DNA of 64,000 nucleotides from Azospirillum thiophilum (GCF_001305595.1 NZ_CP012401.1:1561001-1625000), one strand, 5' to 3'; numbered from the stretch's first letter, positions 9,970 to 21,749 are shown. The notes: a model not told the origin generated them from the letters alone. Program-made: numbers and translations.

Positions 9970-10609
9970 GGGGGAGGGAACCCGTTCCAGGTCGGAGAAG
10001 GCCCCTCATCTCTATTCCGGTCCTCTCTATGCCGGCCTCACCGTCGGCATTCTCGGCGGGTCGTTCAATCCGGCCCATGACGGGCACCGGCACATCAGTC
10101 TGTTCGCGCTGAAGACGCTCGGCCTTGACCGGGTGTGGTGGCTGGTCAGCCCGCAGAACCCGTTGAAGCCAGCTGCGGGCATGGCCGCGCTCGACGACCG
10201 GCTGGCCGAGGCGCGCTCGGTCGCTGCCCATCCGCGTATCGAGGTGACGGCGATCGAGACGGCGCTCGGCACCCGCTTCACCGCCGACACGCTGGCCAAG
10301 CTGCAGCGCCGCTTCCCGAAAACCCGCTTCGTCTGGTTGATGGGGGCGGACAATCTGCGGCAAATTCCGCGCTGGAAGCTTTGGACACGAATCTTCGAGT
10401 CGGTGGCCGTTGCGGTTTTCGCCCGTCCGACCTATTCTCTTGGGGCGCTGAGCGGCAAGGCCGCCCAGCGTTACACCCGTCGGCGGGTGTCCGTGTCGGG
10501 GGTCAAAGGGCTGGCGCGCCGCAGGCGGCCGGCCTGGGCGTTCTTACGCAATCCCCTGCACCCGGCCTCGGCGACGGCGATCCGGCAGGCACGGGCCGCC
10601 GGATCGTGA
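9950..10609 (+). CDS. nadD: Nicotinate-nucleotide adenylyltransferase
   Basis: Joins ATP and nicotinate mononucleotide to give deamido-NAD in NAD synthesis. The nucleotidyltransferase motif [17 protein letters not shown] and ISSTAIR-like SATAIRQ at the C-terminus identify the family; LMGADNL is also conserved. The start is uncertain. The conserved domain begins near 10038, but there is no ATG, GTG or TTG in frame between the proA stop and that point, so translation must begin inside proA. ATG 9950 (20-base overlap) is chosen; ATG 9935 is possible. Neither has a clear ribosome binding site, which suggests coupling to proA translation. The gene overlaps rsfS by four bases. Confidence 0.93.
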   Translation: MARRGCKGEGTRSRSEKAPHLYSGPLYAGLTVGILGGSFNPAHDGHRHISLFALKTLGLDRVWWLVSPQNPLKPAAGMAALDDRLAEARSVAAHPRIEVTAIETALGTRFTADTLAKLQRRFPKTRFVWLMGADNLRQIPRWKLWTRIFESVAVAVFARPTYSLGALSGKAAQRYTRRRVSVSGVKGLARRRRPAWAFLRNPLHPASATAIRQARAAGS

Positions 10610-11052
10610 AACCGTTGCAAGAGGTTGGAGCCATCACCACGCACACCGAAACGGCCGCGACCGCTCCGCGGCCAGCCGCCGTTCCCCAGATCCTGGAACC
10701 GCAGGAGCTGAAGGCGCTCATCGAGGCGTCGCTTGACGCCGACCAGGCGGATGACGTGACCGTCATCGATCTCGCCGGGAAAACCACCTTCGCCGATTAC
10801 ATGGTCGTGGCCTCTGGCCGCAACACGCGGCACATCGCCGCCATGGCCGTGAAGCTGGCCGACAAGTTGAAGCAGGCCGGCGTCCGCGGCGTCGAGATGG
10901 AGGGCCTGACCCAGAGCGACTGGGTTCTGGTCGATGCCGGCGACGTGATCGTCCACCTGTTCAAGCCGGAGGTCCGGACCTTCTACAACATCGAGAAGAT
11001 GTGGGGTCTTGACCTGCCGACGCCGTCCGACACGGCGCGGCTGAGCGCCTGA
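10606..11052 (+). CDS. rsfS: Ribosomal silencing factor RsfS
   Basis: Binds ribosomal protein L14 and blocks joining of subunits when nutrients are scarce. The conserved core is [19 protein letters not shown], followed by [22 protein letters not shown], both diagnostic for the RsfS/Iojap family. The GTG at 10606 overlaps the nadD stop (GTGA) and gives 148 residues with a 25-30 residue Thr/Ala-rich leader; a TTG nine bases further is an alternative. It lies in the conserved nadD-rsfS-rlmH order. Confidence 0.95.
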   Translation: MKPLQEVGAITTHTETAATAPRPAAVPQILEPQELKALIEASLDADQADDVTVIDLAGKTTFADYMVVASGRNTRHIAAMAVKLADKLKQAGVRGVEMEGLTQSDWVLVDAGDVIVHLFKPEVRTFYNIEKMWGLDLPTPSDTARLSA

Positions 11053-11077
11053 CGGGCCGGGGGCGGAGGGCCGCATC

Positions 11078-11536
11078 ATGCGTCTGTGGCTCGCCGCCGT
11101 CGGGCGGTCGCGGGGTGGACCGACCCGCGACCTGTTCGACGAGTATGTCGGCCGGCTCGTCTGGCCCTTCACCCTGAAGGAGGTCGAGGTGAAGAAACGC
11201 CTCTCCTCCGACGAATTGAAACGGCAGGAGGCCGAGCTGCTGCTCGCCGCCGTGCCGGCCGGCGCCATCGTCGTGGCGCTGGACGAACGCGGCAAGGCGC
11301 TGCCCAGCGAGGCCTTCGCCGCCAGGATCGGCGATTGGCGCGACCGCGGCGCCGGCGATCTCGCCTTCCTGATCGGCGGTGCCGACGGCCATGGCGACGC
11401 GGTGCGCGCGCGGGCCGACTTCCTGCTCGCCTTCGGGCCGATGACCTGGCCCCACATGCTGGTGCGCGGCATGCTTGCGGAGCAACTCTATCGCGCCCAA
11501 CAAATTCTTGCCGGCCACCCCTATCACAGATCCTGA
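11078..11536 (+). CDS. rlmH: 23S rRNA (pseudouridine1915-N3)-methyltransferase RlmH
   Basis: SPOUT methyltransferase that modifies pseudouridine 1915 of 23S rRNA in the assembled ribosome. The 152-residue product shows [24 protein letters not shown] and the knot motif [20 protein letters not shown], ending in the usual HPYHR. A strong GGAGG lies eight bases upstream of the ATG. It sits between rsfS and gpmI as in many alphaproteobacteria. Confidence 0.97.
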   Translation: MRLWLAAVGRSRGGPTRDLFDEYVGRLVWPFTLKEVEVKKRLSSDELKRQEAELLLAAVPAGAIVVALDERGKALPSEAFAARIGDWRDRGAGDLAFLIGGADGHGDAVRARADFLLAFGPMTWPHMLVRGMLAEQLYRAQQILAGHPYHRS

Positions 11537-11626
11537 TCCTGAGCGTCGCATCCGGCGCCAACCGACGCGCCGGAGCGGAAAAACACGAAACTCCGAGACC
11601 ACAACCTTTCGAGAAAGGTAAGCGCG

Positions 11627-13189
11627 ATGACCGAGACCACCCGACCCCGCCCTGTCGTCCTCTGCATCCTGGACGGCTGGGGCTATCGCGAGGAGCGGTC
11701 CGACAACGCGATTGCGCTGGGCGAGACCCCGAACTGGGACCGCCTGTGGTCGGCCGAGCCGACGGCCTTCCTCGACGCCAGCGAGGAGGAGGTCGGGCTG
11801 CCCAAGGGGCAGATGGGCAATTCCGAGGTCGGGCACATGAATCTCGGTGCCGGCCGGGTCGTCATGCAGGATCTGGTGATGATCGACCATGCCATCGTCG
11901 AGGGCGAGCTGGAGCGCAATCCGGCGCTGAACGACCTCGTCAAGACGATGCACAAGACCGGCGGGCGCGTCCACCTGATGGGGCTGCTGTCGCCGGGCGG
12001 CGTCCATTCGCACCAGGACCACATCGCCGCGCTGGCCGGTGTGCTGGCCCGCGAGGGCGTGCCGGTGGCGGTCCACGCCTTCACCGACGGCCGCGACGTT
12101 CCGCCGCAGAGCGCCAAGGACCAGCTCGCCGAGTTCATGGCCGACGTCCATGAGATGGCGGGCGTCGAGGTCGCGACCGTGATCGGCCGCTATTACGCCA
12201 TGGACCGCGACAAGCGCTGGGACCGCGTCGCCAAGGCCTATGCCGCGATGACCAAGGGCGAGGGCGAGCGCGCCGCCGACCCGATGCAGGCGATCGAGCA
12301 GAGCTATGCCACCGGCAAGCATGACGAGTTCATCCTGCCGACGGTGATCGGCGACTATGCCGGCATCAAGGACGGCGACGCCATCCTGATGGCGAACTAT
12401 CGCGCCGACCGCGCCCGCGAGATCCTGGCCGCCTATGTCGACAAGGATTTCGACGGCTTCCCGGTCGACGGCGCGCCCAAGCTGGCCGCCGTGGTCGGCA
12501 TGGTCGAATATTCGTCGGCGCTGGCCAAGCTGATGACCACCATCTTTCCGCCGAAATCCCTGACCAAGGTGCTGGGCGAAGTGGTCAGCGAGGCCGGAAT
12601 GACGCAGCTGCGCATCGCCGAGACGGAGAAATACCCCCACGTCACCTTCTTTTTCAACGGTGGCGAGGAGCGGGTGTACGAGGGCGAGGACCGCATCCTG
12701 GTGCCGTCGCCGAAGGTCGCCACCTACGATCTGCAGCCGGAGATGTCGGCCGCCGAGGTGACCGGCAAGCTGGTCGGCGCCATCGACTCCGGCAAGTACG
12801 ACCTGATCGTCGTCAACTTCGCCAATCCGGACATGGTCGGCCACAGCGGCATGCTCGATGCCGCGATCAAGGCGGTGCAGGCGGTCGACGGCAGCCTGGG
12901 CCAGGTGGAGGCCGCGGTGCGGCGTGCCGGCGGCACCATGCTGGTCACCGCCGACCACGGCAACTGCGAGCTGATGAAGGATCCCGAGACCGGCGGCCCG
13001 CACACCGCCCACACGCTGGACAAGGTGCCGCTGGTCCTGGTCAACGGCCCGGCCGGCGCCCGCATCGCGAGCGGCCGTCTGGCCGACATCGCGCCGACCC
13101 TGCTGGGCCTGCTGGGCCTGCCGCAGCCGGCCGAGATGACCGGCCGCAACCTGCTGGTCCGCACCGCCGCCCGCGCGGCGGCGGAGTAA
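11627..13189 (+). CDS. gpmI: 2,3-bisphosphoglycerate-independent phosphoglycerate mutase
   Basis: Interconverts 3- and 2-phosphoglycerate using two Mn2+ ions and a phosphoserine intermediate. Length 520 is standard. The N-terminal metal site is VVLCILDGWGYRE; nucleophile Ser66 is in GQMGNSEVGHMNLG; further metal ligands are in HSHQDHI, NYRADRAREI, PDMVGHSG and VTADHGNCE. A ribosome binding site (AAAGG) precedes the ATG. It heads the gpmI-envC-ctpA-yibQ segment, an order also partly kept in E. coli (gpmI-envC-yibQ). Confidence 0.98.
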   Translation: MTETTRPRPVVLCILDGWGYREERSDNAIALGETPNWDRLWSAEPTAFLDASEEEVGLPKGQMGNSEVGHMNLGAGRVVMQDLVMIDHAIVEGELERNPALNDLVKTMHKTGGRVHLMGLLSPGGVHSHQDHIAALAGVLAREGVPVAVHAFTDGRDVPPQSAKDQLAEFMADVHEMAGVEVATVIGRYYAMDRDKRWDRVAKAYAAMTKGEGERAADPMQAIEQSYATGKHDEFILPTVIGDYAGIKDGDAILMANYRADRAREILAAYVDKDFDGFPVDGAPKLAAVVGMVEYSSALAKLMTTIFPPKSLTKVLGEVVSEAGMTQLRIAETEKYPHVTFFFNGGEERVYEGEDRILVPSPKVATYDLQPEMSAAEVTGKLVGAIDSGKYDLIVVNFANPDMVGHSGMLDAAIKAVQAVDGSLGQVEAAVRRAGGTMLVTADHGNCELMKDPETGGPHTAHTLDKVPLVLVNGPAGARIASGRLADIAPTLLGLLGLPQPAEMTGRNLLVRTAARAAAE

Positions 13190-13225
13190 CGGATGGCGCC
13201 GGGCGGTCCCTTCGCCCTTGAATCC

Positions 13226-13262
13226 CCCTCTCCCCCCCGGGGAGAGGGTCGGGGTGAGGGGG
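13226..13262 (+). repeat. REP-like GC palindrome, copy 1
   Basis: A 37-base element made of a CCCTCTCCCC/GGGGAGAGGG palindrome followed by a G-rich tail ending GTGAGGGGG. A second copy in inverse orientation lies at 13332-13367. Pairs of this type resemble the bacterial interspersed mosaic elements found between genes of many alphaproteobacteria. Located between gpmI and the envC-like gene. Confidence 0.65.
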
Positions 13263-13331
13263 GGGCGTGGCGTGGAATCGCAAGAGGATTGGGGCGCAGC
13301 CCGGTTTTTCGACTTGTGTCACGCACTGCAT

Positions 13332-13367
13332 CCCCCTCACCCAGCCCTCTCCCCGGGGGGAGAGGGT
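13332..13367 (-). repeat. REP-like GC palindrome, copy 2 (inverted)
   Basis: Reverse complement matches copy 1 with a few differences: ACCCTCTCCCC, palindrome, then GGGTGAGGGGG. It is followed at 13375-13404 by two partial GGGGAGAGGG-like pieces. The element lies directly against, or inside, the 5' end of the envC-like reading frame, so it complicates the choice of start. Confidence 0.6.
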
Positions 13368-13404
13368 ATTTGTCGGGGAGAGGGTATCCGGGGCGGGAGA
13401 GGGA

Positions 13405-14811
13405 TTGCTTGCAGGCTTCGTTGTCATCGCCGGACTGATCCTCGTCCAGCCGGCGAATGCGCAGGGCGGCGCCCAACCCGACGCACCCAAGGACACGCTG
13501 AAGCGGGTCGAGCAGCAGCTTCAGACCGGCAAACAGCGCCAGCAGCAGCTGGAGCGCCAGTCCCAGGCCCTTCAGACCGAACTGGACGATCTGCGCGGCC
13601 GGTTGATCGGGCTGGCCGATCAGGCGCAGGGGCAGGAACAGGCGCTCGACCAGCTCGAAGACTCCCTGACCACGCTGGAGGCGGAGGAGCGCGAGCGTTC
13701 CGCCAGTCTCGACGGCGAACGGCAGCAGATCGCGACCCTGCTGGGCGCTCTGCAACGGTTGGCGCGCATCCCGCCGGAAGCAGCGCTGGCCCGGCCGGAA
13801 AGCCCGGTCGATACGCTGCGCTCCGCCCTGCTGCTGCGCGACGCCGTGCCGGCGCTTCGCGCGCGCGCCGACGCGCTGGCCCAGGCGCTGACCGCACTGG
13901 CCGACACCCGCGGCAAGCTGGTCGACCGGCGGTCCAAGGCGCTGGCCGCCAGGGTGGCGCTGGCCGAGAAGCAGGGCGAGATGAACCGCCTGATCGCCCG
14001 GCGCGAGGAGCTGTCGCGCCAGACCGAGGAGGAACGCGTCCAGGTCGGCCAGCGCATGGCCAACCTGTCCGGGCAGGCCGTCGACCTGCGCCAGCTGATG
14101 GAACGGATCGAGGCGGAACGCCGCGCCGCCGCCGAAGCCGCCGCCCGCCGCGAAGCGGAGCGGATCGAGGCGGAGCGCAGGGAGGCCGCCAGGCGCGAGG
14201 CGGAAAAGCGCGAGGCCGAACGCCGCCTCGCCGCCCGGAAGGAGGCGGAACGCAAGGATGCCGAACGCAAGCTTGCCGACCTGCGTGCCGCCGAGCAGAA
14301 GCTGGCGGAGCAGAAGGCTGCGGAAGAACTGCGCGCCAAGGAGGAGGCTGCCCGCGAGGCAGCGCGCGAGCGAGATCTCGCGGCGCGTGCCCCCAACCGC
14401 GCAGCCGATGGCCCGCCGGCGGTCGCCGGCATGGTGCTGCCCGCCGCCGGCAGGCTGACCACCCGCTTCGGCGAGGCCGACCGCTTCGGCGCCACCAGCC
14501 GTGGCGTCACCGTCCAGACCCGCGCCGCCGCCGCCGTGGTGGCGCCGCGCAGCGGCACGATCGTGTTTGCCGGGCCCTTCAAGGGCTATGGCCTAATCTT
14601 GATCGTGGAACACGGCAACGGATATCATAGTTTGATTGCGGGTTTGGGCCGGATCGACACGGCCGTCGGGCGTAAGGTGGCCAGCGGGGAACCGCTGGCG
14701 GTCATGCCGCCGGACGGCAATCCGGATCTCTATTTCGAGCTGCGACGAAACGGCCAGCCGATCAACCCGCAACGCGGGTTCGGCGCCCCGGAGGGGAAAG
14801 GACAAGGGTAG
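13405..14811 (+). CDS. EnvC-like murein hydrolase activator (M23/LytM domain)
   Basis: Periplasmic activator of cell-separation amidases. A hydrophobic export segment (AGFVVIAGLILV, cleavage near ANAQG) is followed by about 300 residues of coiled coil rich in Gln, Arg, Ala and Glu, and a C-terminal LytM domain from about residue 335 (GMVLPAAGRLTTRFGE). The zinc-binding His/Asp of active LytM peptidases are not seen (GVTVQTR where HxGxD would be), as in EnvC, so it probably activates rather than cuts. Start is uncertain: TTG at 13405 with GGAGAGGG upstream, or GTG at 13267, which would make the REP-like repeat part of the protein. ctpA begins on the next base after its stop. Confidence 0.87.
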   Translation: MLAGFVVIAGLILVQPANAQGGAQPDAPKDTLKRVEQQLQTGKQRQQQLERQSQALQTELDDLRGRLIGLADQAQGQEQALDQLEDSLTTLEAEERERSASLDGERQQIATLLGALQRLARIPPEAALARPESPVDTLRSALLLRDAVPALRARADALAQALTALADTRGKLVDRRSKALAARVALAEKQGEMNRLIARREELSRQTEEERVQVGQRMANLSGQAVDLRQLMERIEAERRAAAEAAARREAERIEAERREAARREAEKREAERRLAARKEAERKDAERKLADLRAAEQKLAEQKAAEELRAKEEAAREAARERDLAARAPNRAADGPPAVAGMVLPAAGRLTTRFGEADRFGATSRGVTVQTRAAAAVVAPRSGTIVFAGPFKGYGLILIVEHGNGYHSLIAGLGRIDTAVGRKVASGEPLAVMPPDGNPDLYFELRRNGQPINPQRGFGAPEGKGQG

Positions 14812-16251
14812 ATGAGGATGATCAAGCGCGCCGCCGCAGCGGCTGCTCTGGTGTTTCTGGGAGCCGGCGTCGCCACCGTCACCGCACAGTCCAGCAACTC
14901 GTCGGACACCTACCGGCAGCTGAACCTGTTCGGCGATGTCTTCGAGCGTGTGCGCGCCGAATATGTCGAGCCGGTGACCGATGAACAGCTGATCGAAGCG
15001 GCGATCAACGGGATGCTGACCTCGCTCGACCCGCATTCGAGCTATCTGAACAAGAAGAGCTTCCAGGACATGCAGGTCCAGACCCGCGGCGAGTTCGGCG
15101 GGCTGGGCATCGAGGTGACGATGGAGAACGGCCTGGTGAAGGTCGTGTCGCCCATCGACGACACCCCGGCCTTCCGCGCCGGCCTGCAGCCGGGCGACCT
15201 GATCGTCCAGCTGAACGGCGAGGCGGTGATGGGCCTCAGCCTGAACGAGGCGGTCGAGAAGATGCGCGGCCCCATCGGCAGCGAGCTGAAGGTCACCGTC
15301 CGCCGCGGCGAGGCGGGGGAGCCCTTTACCGTGTCGCTGACCCGCGCCGTCATCAAGGTGCAGTCGGTCCGCTTCCGCACCGAGGGCGAGATAGGCTATG
15401 TCCGCGTCACCAGCTTCAACGAGCAGACGCAGAGCGGGCTGGAGAAGGCGATCGCCTCGATCCAGCAGCAGCTGGGCGACAAGCTGAAGGGCTTCGTGCT
15501 GGACCTGCGCAACAACCCGGGCGGCCTGCTCGACCAGGCGGTTTCGGTGTCCGACACCTTCCTGGAGAAGGGCGAGATCGTGTCGACCCGCGGCCGGCGG
15601 GCGGAGGAGGGCACCCGCTTCAACGCCAAGGCGGGCGACCTGATCAAGGGGCTGCCGCTGGTGGTGCTGATCAACGGCGGTTCGGCCTCGGCGTCGGAAA
15701 TCGTCGCCGGCGCCCTGCAGGACCACAAGCGCGCGATCGTCATGGGCACCCAGAGCTTCGGCAAGGGATCGGTCCAGACCATCATTCCGCTGCCCGGCCA
15801 CGGCGCCATGCGTCTGACCACGGCGCGCTACTACACGCCGTCGGGCCGCTCGATCCAGCAGCTGGGCATCACCCCGGATATCGAGGTGCATGTCGCCAAG
15901 GTGGAGGATCTGGACAGGAACATCGTCCGCCGCCGCGAGGCCGACCTGAAGGGCGCGCTGGTCAACCCCGACGCCGCCAACCAGAACCGGGCGCCGCGTC
16001 CGGCCACGACCAACCCGGCGGCTCCGGGCACTCCGGCGGCCCCCAACCCGGCGGCGCCCGCCCCCGGTCCGGGTGCCGGCGCTGCCCCGGCGCCGGGTGC
16101 GGCACCAGCCGCGCCTGCTGCTCCCGGGGCAACTCCGGCTGAGGGTGCGGCGGCGGAGGGTGCCGAGCCACCCTTCGACTTCCAGCTTGCCCGTGCGCTG
16201 GATCTGTTGCGGGGCGTCGCCCTGTTCCAGCAGCGCGCCGCGGCGCGCTGA
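14812..16251 (+). CDS. ctpA: S41 family C-terminal processing peptidase
   Basis: Periplasmic serine protease with a Ser/Lys dyad that trims or degrades cell-envelope proteins. A signal peptide (about residues 1-25, ending TVTA/Q) leads into the cap region, a PDZ domain near 85-165 (GGLGIEVTMENG, DTPAFRAGLQPGDLI) and the protease core. Ser293 in GGSASASEI and Lys318 in SFGKGSVQ are 25 residues apart, as in Prc. Residues about 390-455 form a Pro/Ala/Gly-rich tail. The stop of the envC-like gene abuts this ATG, indicating one transcription unit in which the protease may regulate or process the hydrolase activator. Confidence 0.96.
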   Translation: MRMIKRAAAAAALVFLGAGVATVTAQSSNSSDTYRQLNLFGDVFERVRAEYVEPVTDEQLIEAAINGMLTSLDPHSSYLNKKSFQDMQVQTRGEFGGLGIEVTMENGLVKVVSPIDDTPAFRAGLQPGDLIVQLNGEAVMGLSLNEAVEKMRGPIGSELKVTVRRGEAGEPFTVSLTRAVIKVQSVRFRTEGEIGYVRVTSFNEQTQSGLEKAIASIQQQLGDKLKGFVLDLRNNPGGLLDQAVSVSDTFLEKGEIVSTRGRRAEEGTRFNAKAGDLIKGLPLVVLINGGSASASEIVAGALQDHKRAIVMGTQSFGKGSVQTIIPLPGHGAMRLTTARYYTPSGRSIQQLGITPDIEVHVAKVEDLDRNIVRRREADLKGALVNPDAANQNRAPRPATTNPAAPGTPAAPNPAAPAPGPGAGAAPAPGAAPAAPAAPGATPAEGAAAEGAEPPFDFQLARALDLLRGVALFQQRAAAR

Positions 16252-16266
16252 CCGGAGCGGCGGACG

Positions 16267-17433
16267 GTGAAGGTTCCAGCCTTGCTCGGTCGTCTGCGGT
16301 TCGATGTCCGGGGCCTGCGCCCCGGCCTCGGCTGGCTGCGTCGCCTGCGCCGCACCGGCGATGGGGCGGGCCGCGGGCCGCGCAAGCCGCTGTCGAAGGC
16401 CCTGCTGGGCGCCGCCGTCCTGACGGCGGTGGCCTATGCCGGGGTGGCCGGCTGGCTGGCGCTGAACGCCGCCGCGACCCGGGAAGCGTGGCAGGCGGAG
16501 ATTCCGGCGGCGACGGTGGCGGTGGCCGCGTTGCCGCCGCCTCCCATGCCGAAGGCGGCGGCGCCCGCGACGGCGCCGCTCCCGACCGATGCGGCGCCCT
16601 TGCCCCTGCCGGGCGTGCCGGGAGCGGCGGTCACGTTGACCCCGGCCCCGGTGCCGGGGCTGGTGGAGGACAGCCGCAACGGGCCGCTGCCGCGCATCGC
16701 CCAGGACGGGCGCAAGCCCTGGCAGGTCTATGCCCGCCCGTTCCCGGCCACCGACAAGCGGCCTCGCATCGCCATCGTCATGTCGGACCTCGGGCTCAGC
16801 GGGGTGACCACCGGCAACGCGTTGGCCAAGCTGCCGCCCGGCATCACGCTGGCCTTCCTGCCCTATGCAGAGCGGTTGGACGACTGGATCGAGCGTGCCC
16901 GTACCAAGGGGCACGAGGTGATGCTTTCGGTGCCGATGGAGCCGCAGAACTACCCGCGCGACGATCCCGGCCCCAACGCGCTGCTGACCATGCTCGGCCC
17001 CGACCGCAACATCGAGCGGCTGGAATGGTCGCTGGGCAAGGCGGTGGGCTATGTCGGCATCACCAGCACCACCGGCAGCAAATTCACCGCCAACCCGGCG
17101 GCGATGCAGCCGGTGATCGACGCGCTGAAGGCCCGCGGCCTGCTGTTCGTCGATGCCCGTCTCACCCCGAAGAGCGTGGCCGGACCGCTCGCCAATCTCG
17201 CCGGCGTGCCGCGGGCGCTGGGCGACCGGGTCATCGACCGCGACCTGTCGCGCGGCGCCATCGACGACCAGCTGCGCGAGTTGGAGGAACTGGCCAAGAC
17301 CAACGGCGCCGCCGTCGGCTTCGCCTCGCCCTATCCGACCACGATCGAACGGATCAATCTGTGGATGACCGCGCTAGCCGACCGCGGCATCGCCCTGGCT
17401 CCAGCGTCAGCCGTGGTCAACATCCAGAAGTGA
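16267..17433 (+). CDS. Divergent polysaccharide deacetylase family protein (YibQ-like)
   Basis: Membrane-anchored periplasmic protein of 388 residues. A cytoplasmic N-terminus with basic residues precedes one membrane helix near 40-62 and a Pro/Ala-rich spacer. The deacetylase-like barrel starts at about 160 (PRIAIVMSDLGLSG), with LPYAERLDDW, GHEVMLSVPMEP and VGITSTTGSKFT following. The family (DUF610/YibQ) lies near envC in many Proteobacteria; the standard metal-binding His triad of active deacetylases is only partly present. GTG start, 15 bases after ctpA. Function unproven; probably envelope related. Confidence 0.88.
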   Translation: MKVPALLGRLRFDVRGLRPGLGWLRRLRRTGDGAGRGPRKPLSKALLGAAVLTAVAYAGVAGWLALNAAATREAWQAEIPAATVAVAALPPPPMPKAAAPATAPLPTDAAPLPLPGVPGAAVTLTPAPVPGLVEDSRNGPLPRIAQDGRKPWQVYARPFPATDKRPRIAIVMSDLGLSGVTTGNALAKLPPGITLAFLPYAERLDDWIERARTKGHEVMLSVPMEPQNYPRDDPGPNALLTMLGPDRNIERLEWSLGKAVGYVGITSTTGSKFTANPAAMQPVIDALKARGLLFVDARLTPKSVAGPLANLAGVPRALGDRVIDRDLSRGAIDDQLRELEELAKTNGAAVGFASPYPTTIERINLWMTALADRGIALAPASAVVNIQK

Positions 17434-17547
17434 CGCAATCCGGAAGTGAGGCAGCAGGGCCTGCGCGCGCGGCCCTGGGCATCCCGCAGGCCGCGCAGAT
17501 GGCGGGCCGGACGCTGGACTGAGCGGATGGAGGGGCGGCGCCTGCCC

Positions 17548-18209
17548 TCAGCCGCAGAGCGCATCCCAGTCGAGCGAGGCCGGATCTTCGACCAGATGGT
17601 CGACGGCGTCGAAGATCACGGCCGGGTGCTGGGGCCAAGCGATGGTCAGCATGCCGGCGGCCTTGGCGCTGCGGGCGCCGGTCGGACTGTCCTCGATCAC
17701 GGCGCAGGCGTCCGGGGGCAGGCCCAGCATCGTCGCCGCCAGCAGGTAGGGCTCCGGATGGGGCTTGCCGTTGGCGACGTCCTCGCGGGCGATGCTGAAG
17801 CGGAAATGCGGGATCGACATGGCGCGCATGTTGGCGTCGACGATCATGCGGCCGCCGTTCGACACGCAGGCCTGCGTCAGACCGCGGGCGGCGAAGGCCT
17901 CCACCAGGGCGAAGGCGCCGTCGCGCGGCCGCACCCGGTCGACGTTGGCGACATATTGCGCGTTGATCTCGTCGGCCCAGCGCTTCAGGTCGACGGGAAA
18001 GGGGCGGCGGGCGTGCAGGGCGGCGTAGATCTCGCGGAAGGCGATGCCATGCATCGTCCGGCAATCCTCGTCGCTCAGCTCATGGCCGTAGCCGCGGCAG
18101 ATCTCGACGGTGATGCGCTGGTGCCAGGGCTCGCTGTCCATCAGCGTGCCGTCGATGTCCCACAGGATGGCGCGGATCGGGGTGCGGGCAGAGGGGGGGA
18201 TGTCGGCGG

Positions 18210-18213
<4 letters not shown>
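17548..18213 (-). CDS. HAD superfamily phosphatase (beta-phosphoglucomutase-like subgroup)
   Basis: Probable small-molecule phosphatase, 221 residues. Motif I is AILWDIDGTLMDSE with nucleophile Asp19 and Asp21; motif II is CVSNGG; motif III Lys is in NGKPHPEPYLLA; motif IV is VIEDSPTGARSAKAAGM. A helical cap lies between motifs I and II. The ATG overlaps the proB stop by four bases (ATGA), so it is translated with proB. Substrate cannot be told from the sequence; it resembles phosphoglycolate- or beta-phosphoglucomutase-type enzymes. Confidence 0.9.
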
Positions 18214-20670
<2,457 letters not shown>

Positions 20671-20681
20671 TCAAAAACGAA

Positions 20682-20713
20682 AATCGGGGAGCCGGTCGCC
20701 CGGTCCCCCGATT
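20682..20713 (-). terminator. Hairpin between rpmA and obg
   Basis: AATCGGGG and CCCCGATT arms with an inner CCGG pair; on the minus strand the stem is followed by TTTCGTTTTT. This suits termination or partial attenuation after the two ribosomal protein genes, limiting read-through into obg and proB. Confidence 0.65.
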
Positions 20714-20767
20714 CTATCCCACAAGCGTGCAGGCCTGCGACACAGGCCGCGCAACGACCCGAAGAGG

Positions 20768-21052
20768 TTACTCGGCAGCGATGGCCGGAACCTGGTCGTT
20801 GGCCGGAACGACGTTCACGAAAGTGCGGCCGTTCGAGCTGTGCTTGAAGTAGACCTGACCGTCGGCCATCGCGAAGATGGTGTGGTCGCGGCCGAGACCG
20901 ACATTCTCGCCCGGGTGGAACTTCGTGCCACGCTGACGGACGATGATGTTGCCGGAGACGACGTTCTCGCCACCGAAACGCTTCACGCCGAGACGGCGGC
21001 CGGCGGAGTCACGGCCGTTGCGGGACGAGCCGCCTGCCTTTTTGTGTGCCAT
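20768..21052 (-). CDS. rpmA: 50S ribosomal protein L27
   Basis: Large-subunit protein near the peptidyl-transferase centre. The 94-residue product starts [16 protein letters not shown], the standard L27 N-terminus, with LGVKRFGGE and [10 protein letters not shown] downstream. The C-terminal extension [13 protein letters not shown] is slightly longer than in E. coli. A clear AGGAG ribosome binding site precedes the ATG, 55 bases after rplU ends. Confidence 0.98.
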   Translation of the reverse strand: MAHKKAGGSSRNGRDSAGRRLGVKRFGGENVVSGNIIVRQRGTKFHPGENVGLGRDHTIFAMADGQVYFKHSSNGRTFVNVVPANDQVPAIAAE

Positions 21053-21107
21053 GGGGTGTTGCTCCTAAAACTGAAGGACGCAGAATGCCTTGTCCGGAAG
21101 AACCGGA

Positions 21108-21434
21108 TCAGGCCGCGCCGTTGATGCCGGTGATGCGCAGGACGGTCAGGTCCTGGCGGTGGCCGTTCTTGCGGCGGTAGTTCTGGCGGCGCTTCTTCTT
21201 GAAGACGATGATCTTCGGGCCGCGATCCTGGGCGACGACCTCGGCGACGACCGAGGCGCCCGCCACGGTCGGGGTGCCGATGGTGGTGGTGCCGGCGTCG
21301 CCGACCATCAGCACGTCTTCGAGCGTGATGGAGGCGCCAGCATCGGCCTCGAGCTTCTCAACACGGATCACGTCGCCATTGGCGACCTTGTACTGCTTGC
21401 CGCCGGTGCGGATCACTGCAAACATTGTCGTCAC
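21108..21434 (-). CDS. rplU: 50S ribosomal protein L21
   Basis: Large-subunit protein that binds 23S rRNA. The conserved opening [13 protein letters not shown] and the C-terminal basic block [17 protein letters not shown] identify it. ATG 21434 has AGG five bases upstream; a second ATG nine bases later gives the more common start MFAVIRTGG. It is the first gene of the rplU-rpmA-obg-proB series. Confidence 0.97.
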   Translation of the reverse strand: MTTMFAVIRTGGKQYKVANGDVIRVEKLEADAGASITLEDVLMVGDAGTTTIGTPTVAGASVVAEVVAQDRGPKIIVFKKKRRQNYRRKNGHRQDLTVLRITGINGAA

Positions 21435-21578
21435 TGCCTATGTCAAAACAAACGGCGGGCTTCTCGCCCACCGTTCGATGCGCAAGCCCGTTCATGGGAG
21501 CGACGATCTATACGCAGGAGGGGCTCGGAGTCAACAGGGATGCGGGCTGGAACACGCGCATTTTTCTGCAAAAAAGGC

Positions 21579-21607
21579 TTGCACGGCCGAAAGCGTTTAT
21601 ATAGGTT
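21579..21607 (+). promoter_or_regulatory. Probable sigma-70-type promoter for tRNA-Ser
   Basis: TTGCAC, 17 bases, then TAGGTT, ending 26 bases before the tRNA. The -35 is close to consensus (TTGCAC against TTGACA) and the surrounding DNA is A/T-rich. The -10 match is weak; TATATA four bases earlier is an alternative with a short spacer. Confidence 0.45.
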
Positions 21608-21633
21608 CCGCGCACCCCGCCAAACGGGGCAGC

Positions 21634-21723
21634 GGATGGGTGGCAGAGCGGTTGAATGCACCGCACTCGAAATGCGGCATACCCTCACGGGTATCGGGAG
21701 TTCGAATCTCCCCCCATCCGCCA
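21634..21723 (+). tRNA. tRNA-Ser (anticodon CGA)
   Basis: Acceptor arm GGATGGG pairs with CCCATCC, followed by discriminator G and an encoded CCA. The anticodon stem CCGCA/TGCGG closes the loop CTCGAAA, giving CGA, which reads UCG. A long variable arm (TACCC/GGGTA) and T-arm GGGAG-TTCGAAT-CTCCC are present, as expected of a type II serine tRNA of 90 bases. Confidence 0.97.
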
Positions 21724-21749
21724 TTCTCTCTCTTGAGAGGATAAGCTTC

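Noticed and set aside
13226..13407. Possible CRISPR-like repeat array
   Set aside because: Copies are in inverse orientation with palindromic cores and no regular spacers; they fit REP-like elements.
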